Source of the DNA: Burkholderia ubonensis
GTDB lineage: Bacteria > Pseudomonadota > Gammaproteobacteria > Burkholderiales > Burkholderiaceae
Reading direction: 5' to 3'
DNA: 64,000 nt
Assembly: GCF_902833085.1 (NCBI RefSeq)
Contig: NZ_CADFEB010000002.1
Span: forward strand, 372,001-436,000
Positions within the stretch are counted from its first letter, which is position 1. Each line of letters begins with the position of its first letter. Below the pieces are notes generated by a model, which worked only from the letters and a program-made list of their open reading frames with translations, had not been told where the DNA came from and ran no database searches. Below, in pieces: positions 19,269 through 27,637 of this stretch. A program made the translations under genes and the position numbers.

Positions 19269-20302
19269 GCAAGTGGATCAAATGGCTCGGCTGGCCGATC
19301 GGCATCGCGATCCTGCTCGCGCTGGTGCTGCATGACGGCGTCGGCGACGTCACGCAGATGATCGGGCGCGCCGGGTTCGCGCTCCTGTGGCTCGTGCCGT
19401 TCCACGCGCTGCCGCTGCTGCTCGACGCGTATGCGTGGCACCTGCTGCTCGACAAGCGCAGCTCGCTGCCGTTCCTGTGGTGGGTCGCGACCGTGCGCGA
19501 GGCCGTGAACCGGCTGCTGCCGGTGGTCGGCATCGGCGGCGAGATCGTCGGCATTCGCCTCGTGCGCTGGCGGACCCCGGACGCGAGCCGCGTGACCGCG
19601 TCGGTGATCGTCGAGGTGCTCGTGACGATCGTCGTCCAGTATGCGTTCGCCGCGCTCGGCCTCGTGCTGCTGCTCGCGACGACGCGCGACGTCGATGCCG
19701 GGACGATCGGCCTCGCGCTGCTGCTGTCGCTGCCGCTGCCGGTGCTCGGCGTCGTGCTGATGCGGCGCGGCGGCATCTTCCATGCGATCGAGCGCTTCGC
19801 GGGCCGCCTGCTCGGCGATTCGCACCGGCTGCTGCAGGGCGTCGACGGCCGGCGCCTCGACGCGGACATCGACGCGCTGATGTCGCGCACGGGCCTGCTG
19901 TTCAGCGCATTCTTCTGGCAATTGGCCGGCTATGCGCTCGGCGCGCTCGAGATCTACTGGGCGCTCGAACTGCTCGGCCATCCGGTGTCGATCGGCGGCG
20001 CGCTCGCGATCGAGGCGATGACCCAGGCCGCGCGCCACGCTGCGTTCATGGTGCCGGGCGGCCTCGGCGTGCAGGAGGCGACCGTCGTGCTGCTCGCGCA
20101 GATGTTCGGCGTCGACCGCGATACGGCGCTGTCGCTCGCGCTCGTGAAGCGCGCCCGCGAGGTCGTGTTCGGCTGCCTCGCGCTCGGCTCCTGGCAGCTC
20201 GCCGAGCTTGCCCATACGCGGCGCCGGATGACGGCGAGCGTGCCGCCCGCACCGCAGGCGCAGGCGCAGGCCGCCGCGCGCGAAACCGAACCGACGCACT
20301 GA
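19265..20302 (+). CDS. hpnL: Hopanoid-associated integral membrane protein HpnL (UPF0104/flippase-like)
   Basis: This 345-residue protein has about seven or eight hydrophobic helices and the family signature MVPGGLGVQEATVVLLAQ near residue 265. It belongs with lysylphosphatidylglycerol synthase membrane-domain proteins, many of which are thought to flip lipids. A role in moving modified hopanoids across the inner membrane is inference. The GTG start overlaps the hpnK stop by four bases. A Pro/Ala/Gln tail ends the protein. Confidence 0.87.
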   Translation: MSKWIKWLGWPIGIAILLALVLHDGVGDVTQMIGRAGFALLWLVPFHALPLLLDAYAWHLLLDKRSSLPFLWWVATVREAVNRLLPVVGIGGEIVGIRLVRWRTPDASRVTASVIVEVLVTIVVQYAFAALGLVLLLATTRDVDAGTIGLALLLSLPLPVLGVVLMRRGGIFHAIERFAGRLLGDSHRLLQGVDGRRLDADIDALMSRTGLLFSAFFWQLAGYALGALEIYWALELLGHPVSIGGALAIEAMTQAARHAAFMVPGGLGVQEATVVLLAQMFGVDRDTALSLALVKRAREVVFGCLALGSWQLAELAHTRRRMTASVPPAPQAQAQAAARETEPTH

Positions 20303-20303
20303 A

Positions 20304-20335
20304 CGAGACGGGCCGCGCGCCCGTCTCGCGCTTTT
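20304..20335 (+). terminator. Terminator after hpnL
   Basis: CGAGACGGG (20304-20312) pairs perfectly with CCCGTCTCG (20320-20328) around a seven-base loop and is followed by CGCTTTT. It separates the hopanoid genes from the lipoprotein gene. Confidence 0.65.
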
Positions 20336-20388
20336 GGCGGCGCGCGGGTATGCTTGCCGCGTGTTTTCCACGACGCGCATTTCCATCG

Positions 20389-20946
20389 ATGACTTTCCGT
20401 TTCAGGCTGTTCCCCGTCGCCGTGCTGGCTGCCGCGCTGGCGCTGTCCGCGTGCGACGACAAGCAAGGCGAGCTCAACGTGCAACGCATCCGGGACTTCT
20501 TCAAGGCGATCAAGCCGGCTCAATTGCTGCTGAAGGGCCTGAAGCCGGGCGAGTCGACCGAGGCCGACATCCGCGGCACGATGGGCCCGCCGGAGACCGA
20601 GCGCGTGTTCACCGACGGCTCGAAGCGCTTCGAGTATCCGCGCGGCCCGATGGGCAACCAGACCTGGTTCGTCGATATCGACGCGAACGGGCGCTACATG
20701 GGCGCGACGCAGGTGCTGACCGCGGCCAACTTCGCGAAGGTGGCGCCCGGGATGAGCGAGGACGAGGTGCGGCGCCTGCTCGGCAAGCCGGGCGAGATCG
20801 CGCAATATCCGCTCAAGCCCGAAACGGTGTGGAGCTGGCGCTGGCTCGAGGACGGCGTCAACCAGGACGCGTTCTTCAACGTGCATTTCGGCCCGGACGG
20901 GCGCGTGTACACGACGTCGCGCTCCGACATCCTGAAAGGGCGCTGA
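20389..20946 (+). CDS. BamE/SmpA-like lipoprotein
   Basis: The 185-residue protein has a lipoprotein signal ending in the lipobox LSAC, so it should be lipidated and sorted to the outer membrane (Asp at +2 would instead favour inner-membrane retention by E. coli rules). The mature part has two BamE-type repeats, LKPGESTEADIRGTMGPPE and VAPGMSEDEVRRLLGKPGE, each followed by a beta hairpin with RFEYPRG or VWSWRW. An in-frame ATG 13 codons upstream would lengthen the leader and is less likely. A terminator follows. Confidence 0.8.
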   Translation: MTFRFRLFPVAVLAAALALSACDDKQGELNVQRIRDFFKAIKPAQLLLKGLKPGESTEADIRGTMGPPETERVFTDGSKRFEYPRGPMGNQTWFVDIDANGRYMGATQVLTAANFAKVAPGMSEDEVRRLLGKPGEIAQYPLKPETVWSWRWLEDGVNQDAFFNVHFGPDGRVYTTSRSDILKGR

Positions 20947-21026
20947 CCGCGGCGCGCCGTCCGCGACCGTTTCGTCATCAATCGTCCGCCTCCGTCGCTA
21001 TATCGAAAAAGCGACCGGAATATTGC

Positions 21027-21077
21027 AAAAAGTCCGCTTCCCGACCTGTTGCCCGACTGTCAGGAAGCGGGCTTTTT
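21027..21077 (+). terminator. Terminator after the lipoprotein gene
   Basis: AAAAAG-T-CCGCTTCC (21027-21041) pairs with GGAAGCGG-G-CTTTTT (21063-21077). It is a long stem with an A-tract before and a T-tract after, so it could act from both strands. Confidence 0.7.
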
Positions 21078-21157
21078 CGTTTCGAAACAGGCAATTAGCA
21101 CGCAGTTGCGAATCGTGAAGCGGATTGTTGCGACGCAGCAACCGCGCGGACACTAAT

Positions 21158-21186
21158 TTGAGACAAGTATTTTCGCTTGCGACTAT
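21158..21186 (+). promoter_or_regulatory. Promoter candidate for the hisQMP-like genes
   Basis: TTGAGA (21158-21163) and GACTAT (21181-21186) are separated by 17 bases, 62 bases before the GTG start. The -10 is imperfect, which fits an activator-dependent promoter. Confidence 0.4.
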
Positions 21187-21248
21187 GCGCGTCAGCCCGG
21201 CGCGGACAGGAAATTGTGCCGGCTTTCATTCACGTTCTGGAGACGCGC

Positions 21249-21938
21249 GTGTTTCTTTACGGCTTTGGTCCCGTCCTGTGGGCGGGCACCGTGCAGACGA
21301 TCGAGCTGTCGGTGCTGTCGCTCGCCACTGCGGTGGTGCTCGGGCTGATCGGCGCGGTGGCTAAGTTGTCGCACAACCGGGCGCTGCGTTCGCTCGCGAC
21401 CGGTTATACGACGCTGATCCGCTCGGTGCCCGATCTCGTCCTGATGCTGCTGCTGTTCTACAGCATCCAGATCTGGCTGAACCAGCTGACCGACCTGGCC
21501 GGCTGGGAGCAGATCGACATCGATCCGTTCGTCGCGGGCGTGCTGACGCTCGGCTTCATCTACGGCGCGTATTTCACGGAGACGTTCCGCGGCGCGTTCC
21601 TGTCGGTGCCGCGCGGCCAGCTCGAGGCGGGGGCGGCCTACGGGATGAGCGGGATGCGGGTGTTCGCGCGGATCATGTTTCCTCAGATGATGCGCTTCGC
21701 GCTGCCGGGCATCGGCAACAACTGGCAGGTGCTCGTGAAGGCGACCGCGCTGGTGTCGATCATCGGCCTGGCCGACGTCGTGAAGGCGGCGCAGGACGCG
21801 GGCAAGAGCACGTTCAACATGTTCTTCTTCATCCTCGTCGCGGCGCTGATCTATCTCGCGATCACGACCGTTTCCAACCTCGTGCTGATGCAGCTCGAGA
21901 AGCGTTATTCCATGGGCGTGCGCCACGCAGAACTATGA
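21249..21938 (+). CDS. ABC transporter permease, basic amino acid type (HisQ/AotQ)
   Basis: The 229-residue inner-membrane permease has five hydrophobic helices and the ATPase-docking EAA-type loop GQLEAGAAYGMSGMRVFARI. The GTG start at 21249 is preferred because CTGGAG lies seven bases before it and the protein then begins with the family's FLYGFGPVLWAGT. Its last four bases overlap the next permease gene (ATGA). With the next two genes it forms a polar amino acid importer. The arginine-catabolic neighbours point to arginine or ornithine as substrate. Confidence 0.9.
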   Translation: MFLYGFGPVLWAGTVQTIELSVLSLATAVVLGLIGAVAKLSHNRALRSLATGYTTLIRSVPDLVLMLLLFYSIQIWLNQLTDLAGWEQIDIDPFVAGVLTLGFIYGAYFTETFRGAFLSVPRGQLEAGAAYGMSGMRVFARIMFPQMMRFALPGIGNNWQVLVKATALVSIIGLADVVKAAQDAGKSTFNMFFFILVAALIYLAITTVSNLVLMQLEKRYSMGVRHAEL

Positions 21939-22648
21939 TCGAGATTCTCCAGGAATTTGGCCAGGCGTTCCTTTACTGGGACGGCCAGCGCCTGTCGGGC
22001 CTTGCGGTTACGCTGTGGCTGCTCGTCGCGTCGATTTCGCTCGGCTTCGTCTGCGCGGTGCCGCTGGCGGTCGCGCGGGTGTCGAAGAAGAAATGGGTGT
22101 CGATGCCGGTGCGCTTCTACACCTACGTGTTCCGCGGCACGCCGCTCTACGTGCAGTTGCTGCTGATGTACACGGGCATGTACAGCCTGGAGTTCGTGCG
22201 CTCGCACTCGCTGCTCGACGCGTTCTTCAGGAGCGGCTTCAACTGCGCGATTCTCGCGTTCGCGCTGAACACCTGCGCGTACACGACCGAGATTTTCGCC
22301 GGCGCGATCCGCGCGATTCCGCACGGCGAGGTCGAGGCGGCGCGTGCGTACGGGATGACGCCGTTCACGATGTACCGCCGCGTGATCCTGCCGTCGGCGC
22401 TGCGCCGTGCGCTGCCGCTGTACAGCAACGAGGTGATCCTGATGCTGCACGCGACGACGGTCGCATTCACGGCGACGGTGCCGGACATCCTGAAGGTCGC
22501 GCGCGACGCGAATTCCGCGACCTACATGGCGTTCCAGTCATTCGGCATCGCCGCGCTGATCTATCTTGCGGTATCGTTCGCACTCGTCGCGGCGTTTCGC
22601 CGTGCGGAGCGCCACTGGCTCGCGTATCTCGCGGCCGGCCGTCATTGA
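21935..22648 (+). CDS. ABC transporter permease, basic amino acid type (HisM/AotM)
   Basis: The 237-residue permease partners with the preceding one to form the heterodimeric channel. It shows FRGTPLYVQLLLMYTG, typical of HisM/ArtM proteins, and the EAA loop GEVEAARAYGMTPFTMYRRV. It begins inside the stop codon of the previous gene, so translation is coupled. The ATPase gene follows after 21 bases. Confidence 0.92.
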   Translation: MIEILQEFGQAFLYWDGQRLSGLAVTLWLLVASISLGFVCAVPLAVARVSKKKWVSMPVRFYTYVFRGTPLYVQLLLMYTGMYSLEFVRSHSLLDAFFRSGFNCAILAFALNTCAYTTEIFAGAIRAIPHGEVEAARAYGMTPFTMYRRVILPSALRRALPLYSNEVILMLHATTVAFTATVPDILKVARDANSATYMAFQSFGIAALIYLAVSFALVAAFRRAERHWLAYLAAGRH

Positions 22649-22669
22649 TTTCACTTCGAGGAGAGCCAG

Positions 22670-23464
22670 TTGGCCGAGATCACTCAAACGGGCGCTGCCT
22701 GCAAGCTTGCGGCGCTCGACATTCACAAGCGCTACGGTGACAACGAGGTGCTCAAGGGCGTCTCGCTGAATGCGAAGGCCGGCGACGTCATCAGCATCAT
22801 CGGCGCGAGCGGCTCGGGCAAGAGCACGTTCCTGCGCTGCATCAATTTCCTCGAGCGGCCGAATGCGGGGCAGATCGTCGTCGACGGCGAGGCCGTGCGC
22901 ACGAAGACCGACAAGGCCGGCGCGCTCGAGGTCGCCGACCACAAGCAGCTGCAGCGGATCCGCACGAAGCTCGCGATGGTGTTCCAGCACTTCAATCTGT
23001 GGGCGCACATGAACGTGCTCGAGAACGTGATGGAAGCGCCGGTGCACGTGCTCGGCATCCCGAAGAAGGAAGCCGAGGAGCGTGCGCGCGAGTACCTGGA
23101 GAAGGTCGGGCTGGCGCCGCGGGTCGAGAAGCAGTATCCGTCGCACCTGTCGGGCGGTCAGCAGCAGCGCGTCGCGATTGCGCGGGCGCTGGCGATGCAT
23201 CCGGACGTGATGCTGTTCGACGAGCCGACCTCCGCGCTCGATCCCGAACTCGTTGGCGAAGTGCTGAAGGTGATGCAGAAGCTGGCCGAGGAAGGCCGCA
23301 CGATGATCGTCGTCACGCACGAGATGGGCTTTGCGCGCAACGTGTCGAACCACGTGATGTTCCTGCACCAGGGGCGGACCGAGGAAGAGGGGAATCCGTC
23401 GGAGGTGCTCGTGCGGCCGCAGAGCGAGCGGCTCAAGCAGTTCCTGTCCGGAAGCCTCAAGTAA
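22670..23464 (+). CDS. ABC transporter ATP-binding protein, basic amino acid type (HisP/AotP)
   Basis: This 264-residue ATPase powers the uptake system. It has Walker [10 protein letters not shown], the Q-loop [12 protein letters not shown], the signature [15 protein letters not shown], Walker [13 protein letters not shown] and the H-loop [13 protein letters not shown], an order and spacing close to HisP. The TTG start follows GAGGAGAGCCAG, which decides it. The regulator gene begins 20 bases downstream, so all four probably form one transcript. Confidence 0.93.
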   Translation: MAEITQTGAACKLAALDIHKRYGDNEVLKGVSLNAKAGDVISIIGASGSGKSTFLRCINFLERPNAGQIVVDGEAVRTKTDKAGALEVADHKQLQRIRTKLAMVFQHFNLWAHMNVLENVMEAPVHVLGIPKKEAEERAREYLEKVGLAPRVEKQYPSHLSGGQQQRVAIARALAMHPDVMLFDEPTSALDPELVGEVLKVMQKLAEEGRTMIVVTHEMGFARNVSNHVMFLHQGRTEEEGNPSEVLVRPQSERLKQFLSGSLK

Positions 23465-23483
23465 CGTCACGCAGGTCGCAAAC

Positions 23484-24527
23484 GTGGTATCGGTGCTCCG
23501 TCCCGCAGGCGCCACCCGCACGACGCAGGTGGCGATCGTCGCCTTGCCGCCCGTGTCGATGTCGGGCGTGGGTCCGATCGTCGACGCGCTGAATCTCGCG
23601 AACGAGATCGACGGGCGGCTGCTGTACCGCTGGCAGGTGTGTTCGTGGGACGGGCGGCCGGTGCCGCTCGCGGGCGGCGCGCAGTGGCATGCCGATGCGG
23701 CGTTCAACGACGCGATCGCGTGCGACTGGCTGATCGTCGTCAGCGAGCGGTTCCAGCAGTTCGCCGACTACCGGCTGTTTCTCGCGAGTCTCGCGCGGGT
23801 CGGGCAGCGCACGCCGCTCGTGACGGGCATCCATCATGGCGTGTGGTGGCTCGCGATGGCGGGGCAGTTGTCCGGCTACCGGGTGAGCGTGAACTGGGAG
23901 ACGTACCAGCAGTTTGCCGAGCAGTTCGAGCGGTCGATCGTCACGCAGCAGATCTTCGAGATCGACCGGGACCGCGCGACATGTGCCGGCGGGCAGGCGA
24001 CCGTCGATTTCATGCTCGCCATGATCGGGCGCGAGCATGGGCCCGAACTGGCGGAAAGGATTGCCGATGCGCTTGGCGCGGGCACTTTGCGCAGTGGCGA
24101 GGAGCGGCAGCGGATTCCGTTCGTGACCGCGCCGGGCGAGCGGCATCCTCGGTTGAACGATGCATTGCTGCTGATGGAAGCCAACATCGAGGATCCGTTG
24201 ACGACGGATGAAATCGCCGGGTTGGTCGGCGTGTCGCGCCGACAATTGGAGAGGCTCTTTCGGCAGTATCTCGGCGCGATGCCGTCCAAGTATTACCTCA
24301 ATTTGCGGTTGCTGAAGGCGCGCACGCAGTTGCAGCGGACCAGCAAGTCGGTCGTGCAGGTCAGTCTCGCCTGTGGGTTTTCTTCTGCCGCGCATTTTTC
24401 TAATGCGTACCGCGAGCGGTTTGGTGTAACGCCGCGGGAGGATCGGCGCGCGTGGCTCGAGAAGCAGACGGGCGGCGGCGCCGAACCGCGGGCTGGGGCG
24501 CTCGTCGAGCGCGTGAGCAAGGACTGA
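23484..24527 (+). CDS. AraC-family regulator with DJ-1/PfpI domain, ArgR-like (arginine catabolism)
   Basis: The 347-residue protein has a GATase1-like N-terminal domain (about residues 12-200, QVAIVALPPVSMSGVGPIVD) and a C-terminal AraC/XylS DNA-binding domain. That domain has two helix-turn-helices, TDEIAGLVGVSRRQLERLF and VVQVSLACGFSSAAHFSNAY. This layout and its place between an aot-like transporter and the AST genes match Pseudomonas ArgR, which activates arginine uptake and the AST pathway. Equating it with ArgR is inference from context and domains. It starts at GTG, 20 bases after the ATPase gene. Confidence 0.87.
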   Translation: MVSVLRPAGATRTTQVAIVALPPVSMSGVGPIVDALNLANEIDGRLLYRWQVCSWDGRPVPLAGGAQWHADAAFNDAIACDWLIVVSERFQQFADYRLFLASLARVGQRTPLVTGIHHGVWWLAMAGQLSGYRVSVNWETYQQFAEQFERSIVTQQIFEIDRDRATCAGGQATVDFMLAMIGREHGPELAERIADALGAGTLRSGEERQRIPFVTAPGERHPRLNDALLLMEANIEDPLTTDEIAGLVGVSRRQLERLFRQYLGAMPSKYYLNLRLLKARTQLQRTSKSVVQVSLACGFSSAAHFSNAYRERFGVTPREDRRAWLEKQTGGGAEPRAGALVERVSKD

Positions 24528-24534
24528 GTTTGTT

Positions 24535-25202
24535 GGGTGGGCGGTCAGGGTTTTTCGTGAAGTACCTGTAATGCTTTCGGTTTGTTGGCGTCGCCCCTCC
24601 CCGGGGCGGGGGTCACTTTTCTTTGTCTTGCCAAAGAAAAGTAACCAAAAGAAAGGCGCTCGAAATGCCCCAGGTTCCAGTGCGATCGTCATCGGAGTGG
24701 ACCGCGCAAAAGTGTTCGAGCCAGTCACGACACCGGAGTGGTTCGAGCAATGGATCTGACGCGCCGCACCACGGAGCAGAGCGGTATACCGCCCGCCAGC
24801 TCCGTCCTCGCTACGCTCGGCCGACAGGTTAACGCCTGCTGCAGAGGGCTTCGGTCGATTGGCGTTGGCTATCGCCGGTGATGCACGTGTAGCGCGACCA
24901 TGAAGTACCTCGCAGCCGAGCGTAGCGAGGATGGAACCGATGAGCGGTATACCACTTTGCCTTGTGGTGCGGTGCGTCAGATCCATTGCTCGAACCACTC
25001 CGGTGTCGTGACTGGCTCGGACACTTTTGTGCGATCCACTCTGACGGCCATGGCACGGGAAGTCTTGCGTTATCCGGGCGCCTTTCTTTTGGTTACTTTT
25101 CTTTGGCAAGACAAAGAAAAGTGACCCCCGCCCCGGGGAGGGGCGACGCTAACAGACCGAAAACATTACAGGTGCTTCACGAAAAACCCAGGCGGACCAC
25201 CC
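24535..25202. repeat. 668-bp imperfect palindromic repeat element
   Basis: Two arms of about 286 bases (24535-24820 and 24916-25202) are inverted copies around a 95-base centre. The outer 115 bases of each arm, including the CTTTTCTTTGTCTTGCC segment and the CCTCCCCGGGGCGGG block, differ at only a handful of positions. An inner 77-base block (24695-24771) differs at four. A 45-base stretch between them is more diverged. The ends are GGGTGG and CCACCC. It holds no transposase and no convincing gene. Short frames running outward from each arm are noted separately. The element fills the gap between the regulator and astC. Confidence 0.9.
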
Positions 25203-25236
25203 CAAAAAGCGCGAGCAACCCCATCCCGATAGAACC

Positions 25237-25252
25237 CGTCGCAATTCCGCAA
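25237..25252 (+). promoter_or_regulatory. Possible ArgR-type half-site before astC
   Basis: CGTCGC-N8-AA matches at seven of eight defined positions the half-site TGTCGC-N8-AA known for Pseudomonas ArgR. It lies 67-82 bases before the astC start. That the local AraC-type regulator binds here is inference. Confidence 0.35.
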
Positions 25253-25277
25253 GACGCTTGCACGACCCTTACCTAAA

Positions 25278-25296
25278 CTTGAACCTATTGTTCAAG
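25278..25296. promoter_or_regulatory. Perfect palindrome in the astC leader
   Basis: CTTGAAC-CTATT-GTTCAAG is a perfect 7-bp inverted repeat ending 22 bases before the ATG and just before the ribosome-binding site AAAGGAA. It could be an operator or a leader hairpin that affects translation. Confidence 0.5.
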
Positions 25297-25318
25297 ACCT
25301 CTACCGAAAGGAATCGCC

Positions 25319-26551
25319 ATGACGAACCTGACCGTGAACCGCCAGACTTTCGACGAAGTGATGGTGCCGGTGTTTTCCCCCGCGCCGTTCGTGCCGGATC
25401 GTGGCGAAGGCTCGCGCGTGTGGGACACGGCAGGCCGTGAATACGTGGATTTCGCCTGCGGCATCGCCGTGACGTCGCTCGGCCACGGCCACCCGGAACT
25501 GCTGAAGGTGCTGGACGAACAAAGCCGCAAGCTCTGGCACATCGGCAACGGCTACACGAACGAGCCGGTGCTGCGGCTCGCAAAGCGCCTCGAATCGCTG
25601 ACCTTCGCCGACCGCGCATTCTTCGCGAACTCGGGCGCGGAAGCGAACGAAGCGGCGCTGAAGCTCGCACGCCGCGTCGCATTCGAACGCCACGGCGCCG
25701 ATAAATTCGAAATCATCTCGTTCGTGCAGTCGTTCCACGGCCGCACGTTCTTCACGGTCAGCGTCGGCGGCCAGCCGAAATACTCGGAAGGCTTCGGCCC
25801 GGTGCCGGAAGGCATCAAGCACCTGCCGTTCAACGACATCGCAGCCGCCAAGGCCGCGATCGGCCCGAAGACCTGCGCGGTGATCGTCGAGCCGGTGCAG
25901 GGCGAAGGCGGCGTGATCCCGGCCGATCCGGCCTTCCTGAAGGCGCTGCGCGAAGCGTGCGACGCCAACGACGCACTGCTGATCTTCGACGAAGTGCAGA
26001 CGGGCGTCGGCCGCACCGGCCACTTCTACGCATACATGGACACGGGCGTGACGCCCGACATCCTGACGACCGCGAAGGCGCTCGGCAACGGCTTCCCGAT
26101 CGGCGCGATGCTGACGACGAAAGAACTCGCCGCGCACTTCAAGGTCGGCGTGCACGGCACGACCTACGGCGGCAACCCGCTCGCGTCGGCGATCGCCGAC
26201 AAGGTCGTCGAGCTGATCGGCGAGCCGGCGCTGCTCGAAGGCGTGCGCGAACGCAGCGTGCGCCTGAAAGGCGCGCTCGAACGCATCAACGCGCGCTTCG
26301 GCATCTTCAAGGAAGTGCGCGGCAAGGGCCTGCTGGTCGGCGCGGAACTCACGGCCGCATTCGACGGCCGCGCGAAGGATTTCGTGAACGCGGCCGCCGA
26401 GCAGGGCGTGATCATGCTGATCGCAGGCCCCAACGTGCTGCGCTTCGTGCCGTCGCTGGTGATCCCGTTCGACGTGCTCGACGAAGGCCTCGCGCGCTTC
26501 GAGAAGGCGGTCGAACAGGTGCTCGCCGCGCAGGAAGCCAACGCGCGCTGA
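25319..26551 (+). CDS. astC: Succinylornithine/acetylornithine transaminase
   Basis: The 410-residue PLP-dependent class III aminotransferase moves the amino group of succinylornithine to 2-oxoglutarate in AST arginine breakdown. Related enzymes also act on acetylornithine. Seen are [17 protein letters not shown] for cofactor phosphate binding, [26 protein letters not shown] with the PLP aspartate, and the Schiff-base lysine in [14 protein letters not shown]. The ATG follows AAAGGAATCGCC. It is the first gene of a tight six-gene catabolic run. Confidence 0.95.
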   Translation: MTNLTVNRQTFDEVMVPVFSPAPFVPDRGEGSRVWDTAGREYVDFACGIAVTSLGHGHPELLKVLDEQSRKLWHIGNGYTNEPVLRLAKRLESLTFADRAFFANSGAEANEAALKLARRVAFERHGADKFEIISFVQSFHGRTFFTVSVGGQPKYSEGFGPVPEGIKHLPFNDIAAAKAAIGPKTCAVIVEPVQGEGGVIPADPAFLKALREACDANDALLIFDEVQTGVGRTGHFYAYMDTGVTPDILTTAKALGNGFPIGAMLTTKELAAHFKVGVHGTTYGGNPLASAIADKVVELIGEPALLEGVRERSVRLKGALERINARFGIFKEVRGKGLLVGAELTAAFDGRAKDFVNAAAEQGVIMLIAGPNVLRFVPSLVIPFDVLDEGLARFEKAVEQVLAAQEANAR

Positions 26552-26581
26552 TCGGCGCCTCCATCGCAGACAGGAACGACG

Positions 26582-27637
26582 ATGCTATTTGTTCGCCCCG
26601 GCAAACTCACGGATCTCGATGCGCTCGCGCAGATGGCGCGCACCGCGCAGCCGGTCCTGCACTCGCTGCCGCACGATCGCGCGGCGCTCGAGGCGCGCGT
26701 CGCGCTCTCGGAGGATTCGTTTCGCGCGGACGTCGACTTCCCAGGCGAGGAGTTCTATCTCTTCGTGCTGGAAGACACCGCGACCGGCAAGCTGCTCGGC
26801 ACCGCCAGCATCGTGGCGGCGGCCGGCTACTCCGAGCCGTTCTACGCGTTCCGCAACGACGCGCTGATCCACGCATCGCGCGAGCTGCACGTGAACCGCA
26901 AGATCCACGCGCTGACGATGTCGCACGAGCTGACCGGCAAGAGCCGGCTCGCGGGCTTCTACGTCGATCCGTCGCTGCGCGGCGACGCGGCCGCGCACCT
27001 GATCTCGCGCGCGCGGATGATGTACATCGCCGCGAACCGCCGCCGCTTCACGCCCGAAGTGTTCACGCTGCTGCTCGGCGTGAGCGACGAGCACGGCGCG
27101 TCGCCGTTCTGGGAAGCGGTGGGCCGCAAGTTCTTCGGCCGCGATTTCGAGGACGTCGACATCGCATCGGGCGGCCGCAGCCGCACGTTCATCGCCGAAG
27201 TGATGCCCGGCTACCCGCTGTACGTGCCGCTGCTGCCGGAAGCCGCGCAGCGCGTGCTCGGCGAGCCGAACGCGAGCGCGCTGCTCGCGTACGACATCCA
27301 CCTCGAGGAAGGCTTCGAGCCGGACCGCTTCGTCGACATCTTCGACGCGGGCCCGGTGCTGACCCAGCAGATGGACCGCACCGCATGCGTGAAGCATGCG
27401 GCCGAACGCACGGTGCGCGAAGCCGCGCACCAGCAGGGCGACGCCGCGTACCTCGTGTCGAGCGGCAGCGGCGAATCGTTCCGCTGCGTGCTCGCGGACC
27501 TGCCGGCCGATGCCGGCAAGGGCGCGCCGCTCGCCGGCGACGTGCGCGCGGCGCTGAACGTGAAGGATGGCGATGTCGTGCGCTGCGTGCCGCTGCACCA
27601 GCGCGACGATGAAGAATCGAAGGGAGACGCAGCATGA
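26582..27637 (+). CDS. aruF: Arginine N-succinyltransferase, alpha subunit
   Basis: The 351-residue subunit joins AruG to transfer succinyl from succinyl-CoA to arginine, the first AST step. It has the family opening LFVRPGKLTDLDALAQMA and the GNAT-like core YVDPSLRGDAAAHLISRARM. The paralogous beta subunit is encoded directly after it, sharing the ATGA overlap. A two-subunit enzyme is the Pseudomonas/Burkholderia arrangement; enterics have a single AstA. Confidence 0.95.
   Translation: MLFVRPGKLTDLDALAQMARTAQPVLHSLPHDRAALEARVALSEDSFRADVDFPGEEFYLFVLEDTATGKLLGTASIVAAAGYSEPFYAFRNDALIHASRELHVNRKIHALTMSHELTGKSRLAGFYVDPSLRGDAAAHLISRARMMYIAANRRRFTPEVFTLLLGVSDEHGASPFWEAVGRKFFGRDFEDVDIASGGRSRTFIAEVMPGYPLYVPLLPEAAQRVLGEPNASALLAYDIHLEEGFEPDRFVDIFDAGPVLTQQMDRTACVKHAAERTVREAAHQQGDAAYLVSSGSGESFRCVLADLPADAGKGAPLAGDVRAALNVKDGDVVRCVPLHQRDDEESKGDAA

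Larger units (their letters stand above)
20947..21248. other. 302-base intergenic region with terminator and arginine-transporter promoter
   Basis: The left half holds the terminator of the lipoprotein gene (21027-21077). The right half holds a promoter candidate for the ABC genes at 21158-21186. No gene is seen. Confidence 0.6.

Noticed and set aside
23457..25109. A 550-codon minus-strand frame crossing the palindrome into the AraC regulator gene
   Set aside because: Most of it is antisense to the regulator, and the rest is the repeat element. The peptide shared between arms is noted as a separate finding, but a single protein is not supported.
24535..25202. Insertion sequence with transposase
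   Set aside because: The inverted repeats suggested a mobile element, but no frame inside has transposase motifs and no target duplication is evident.
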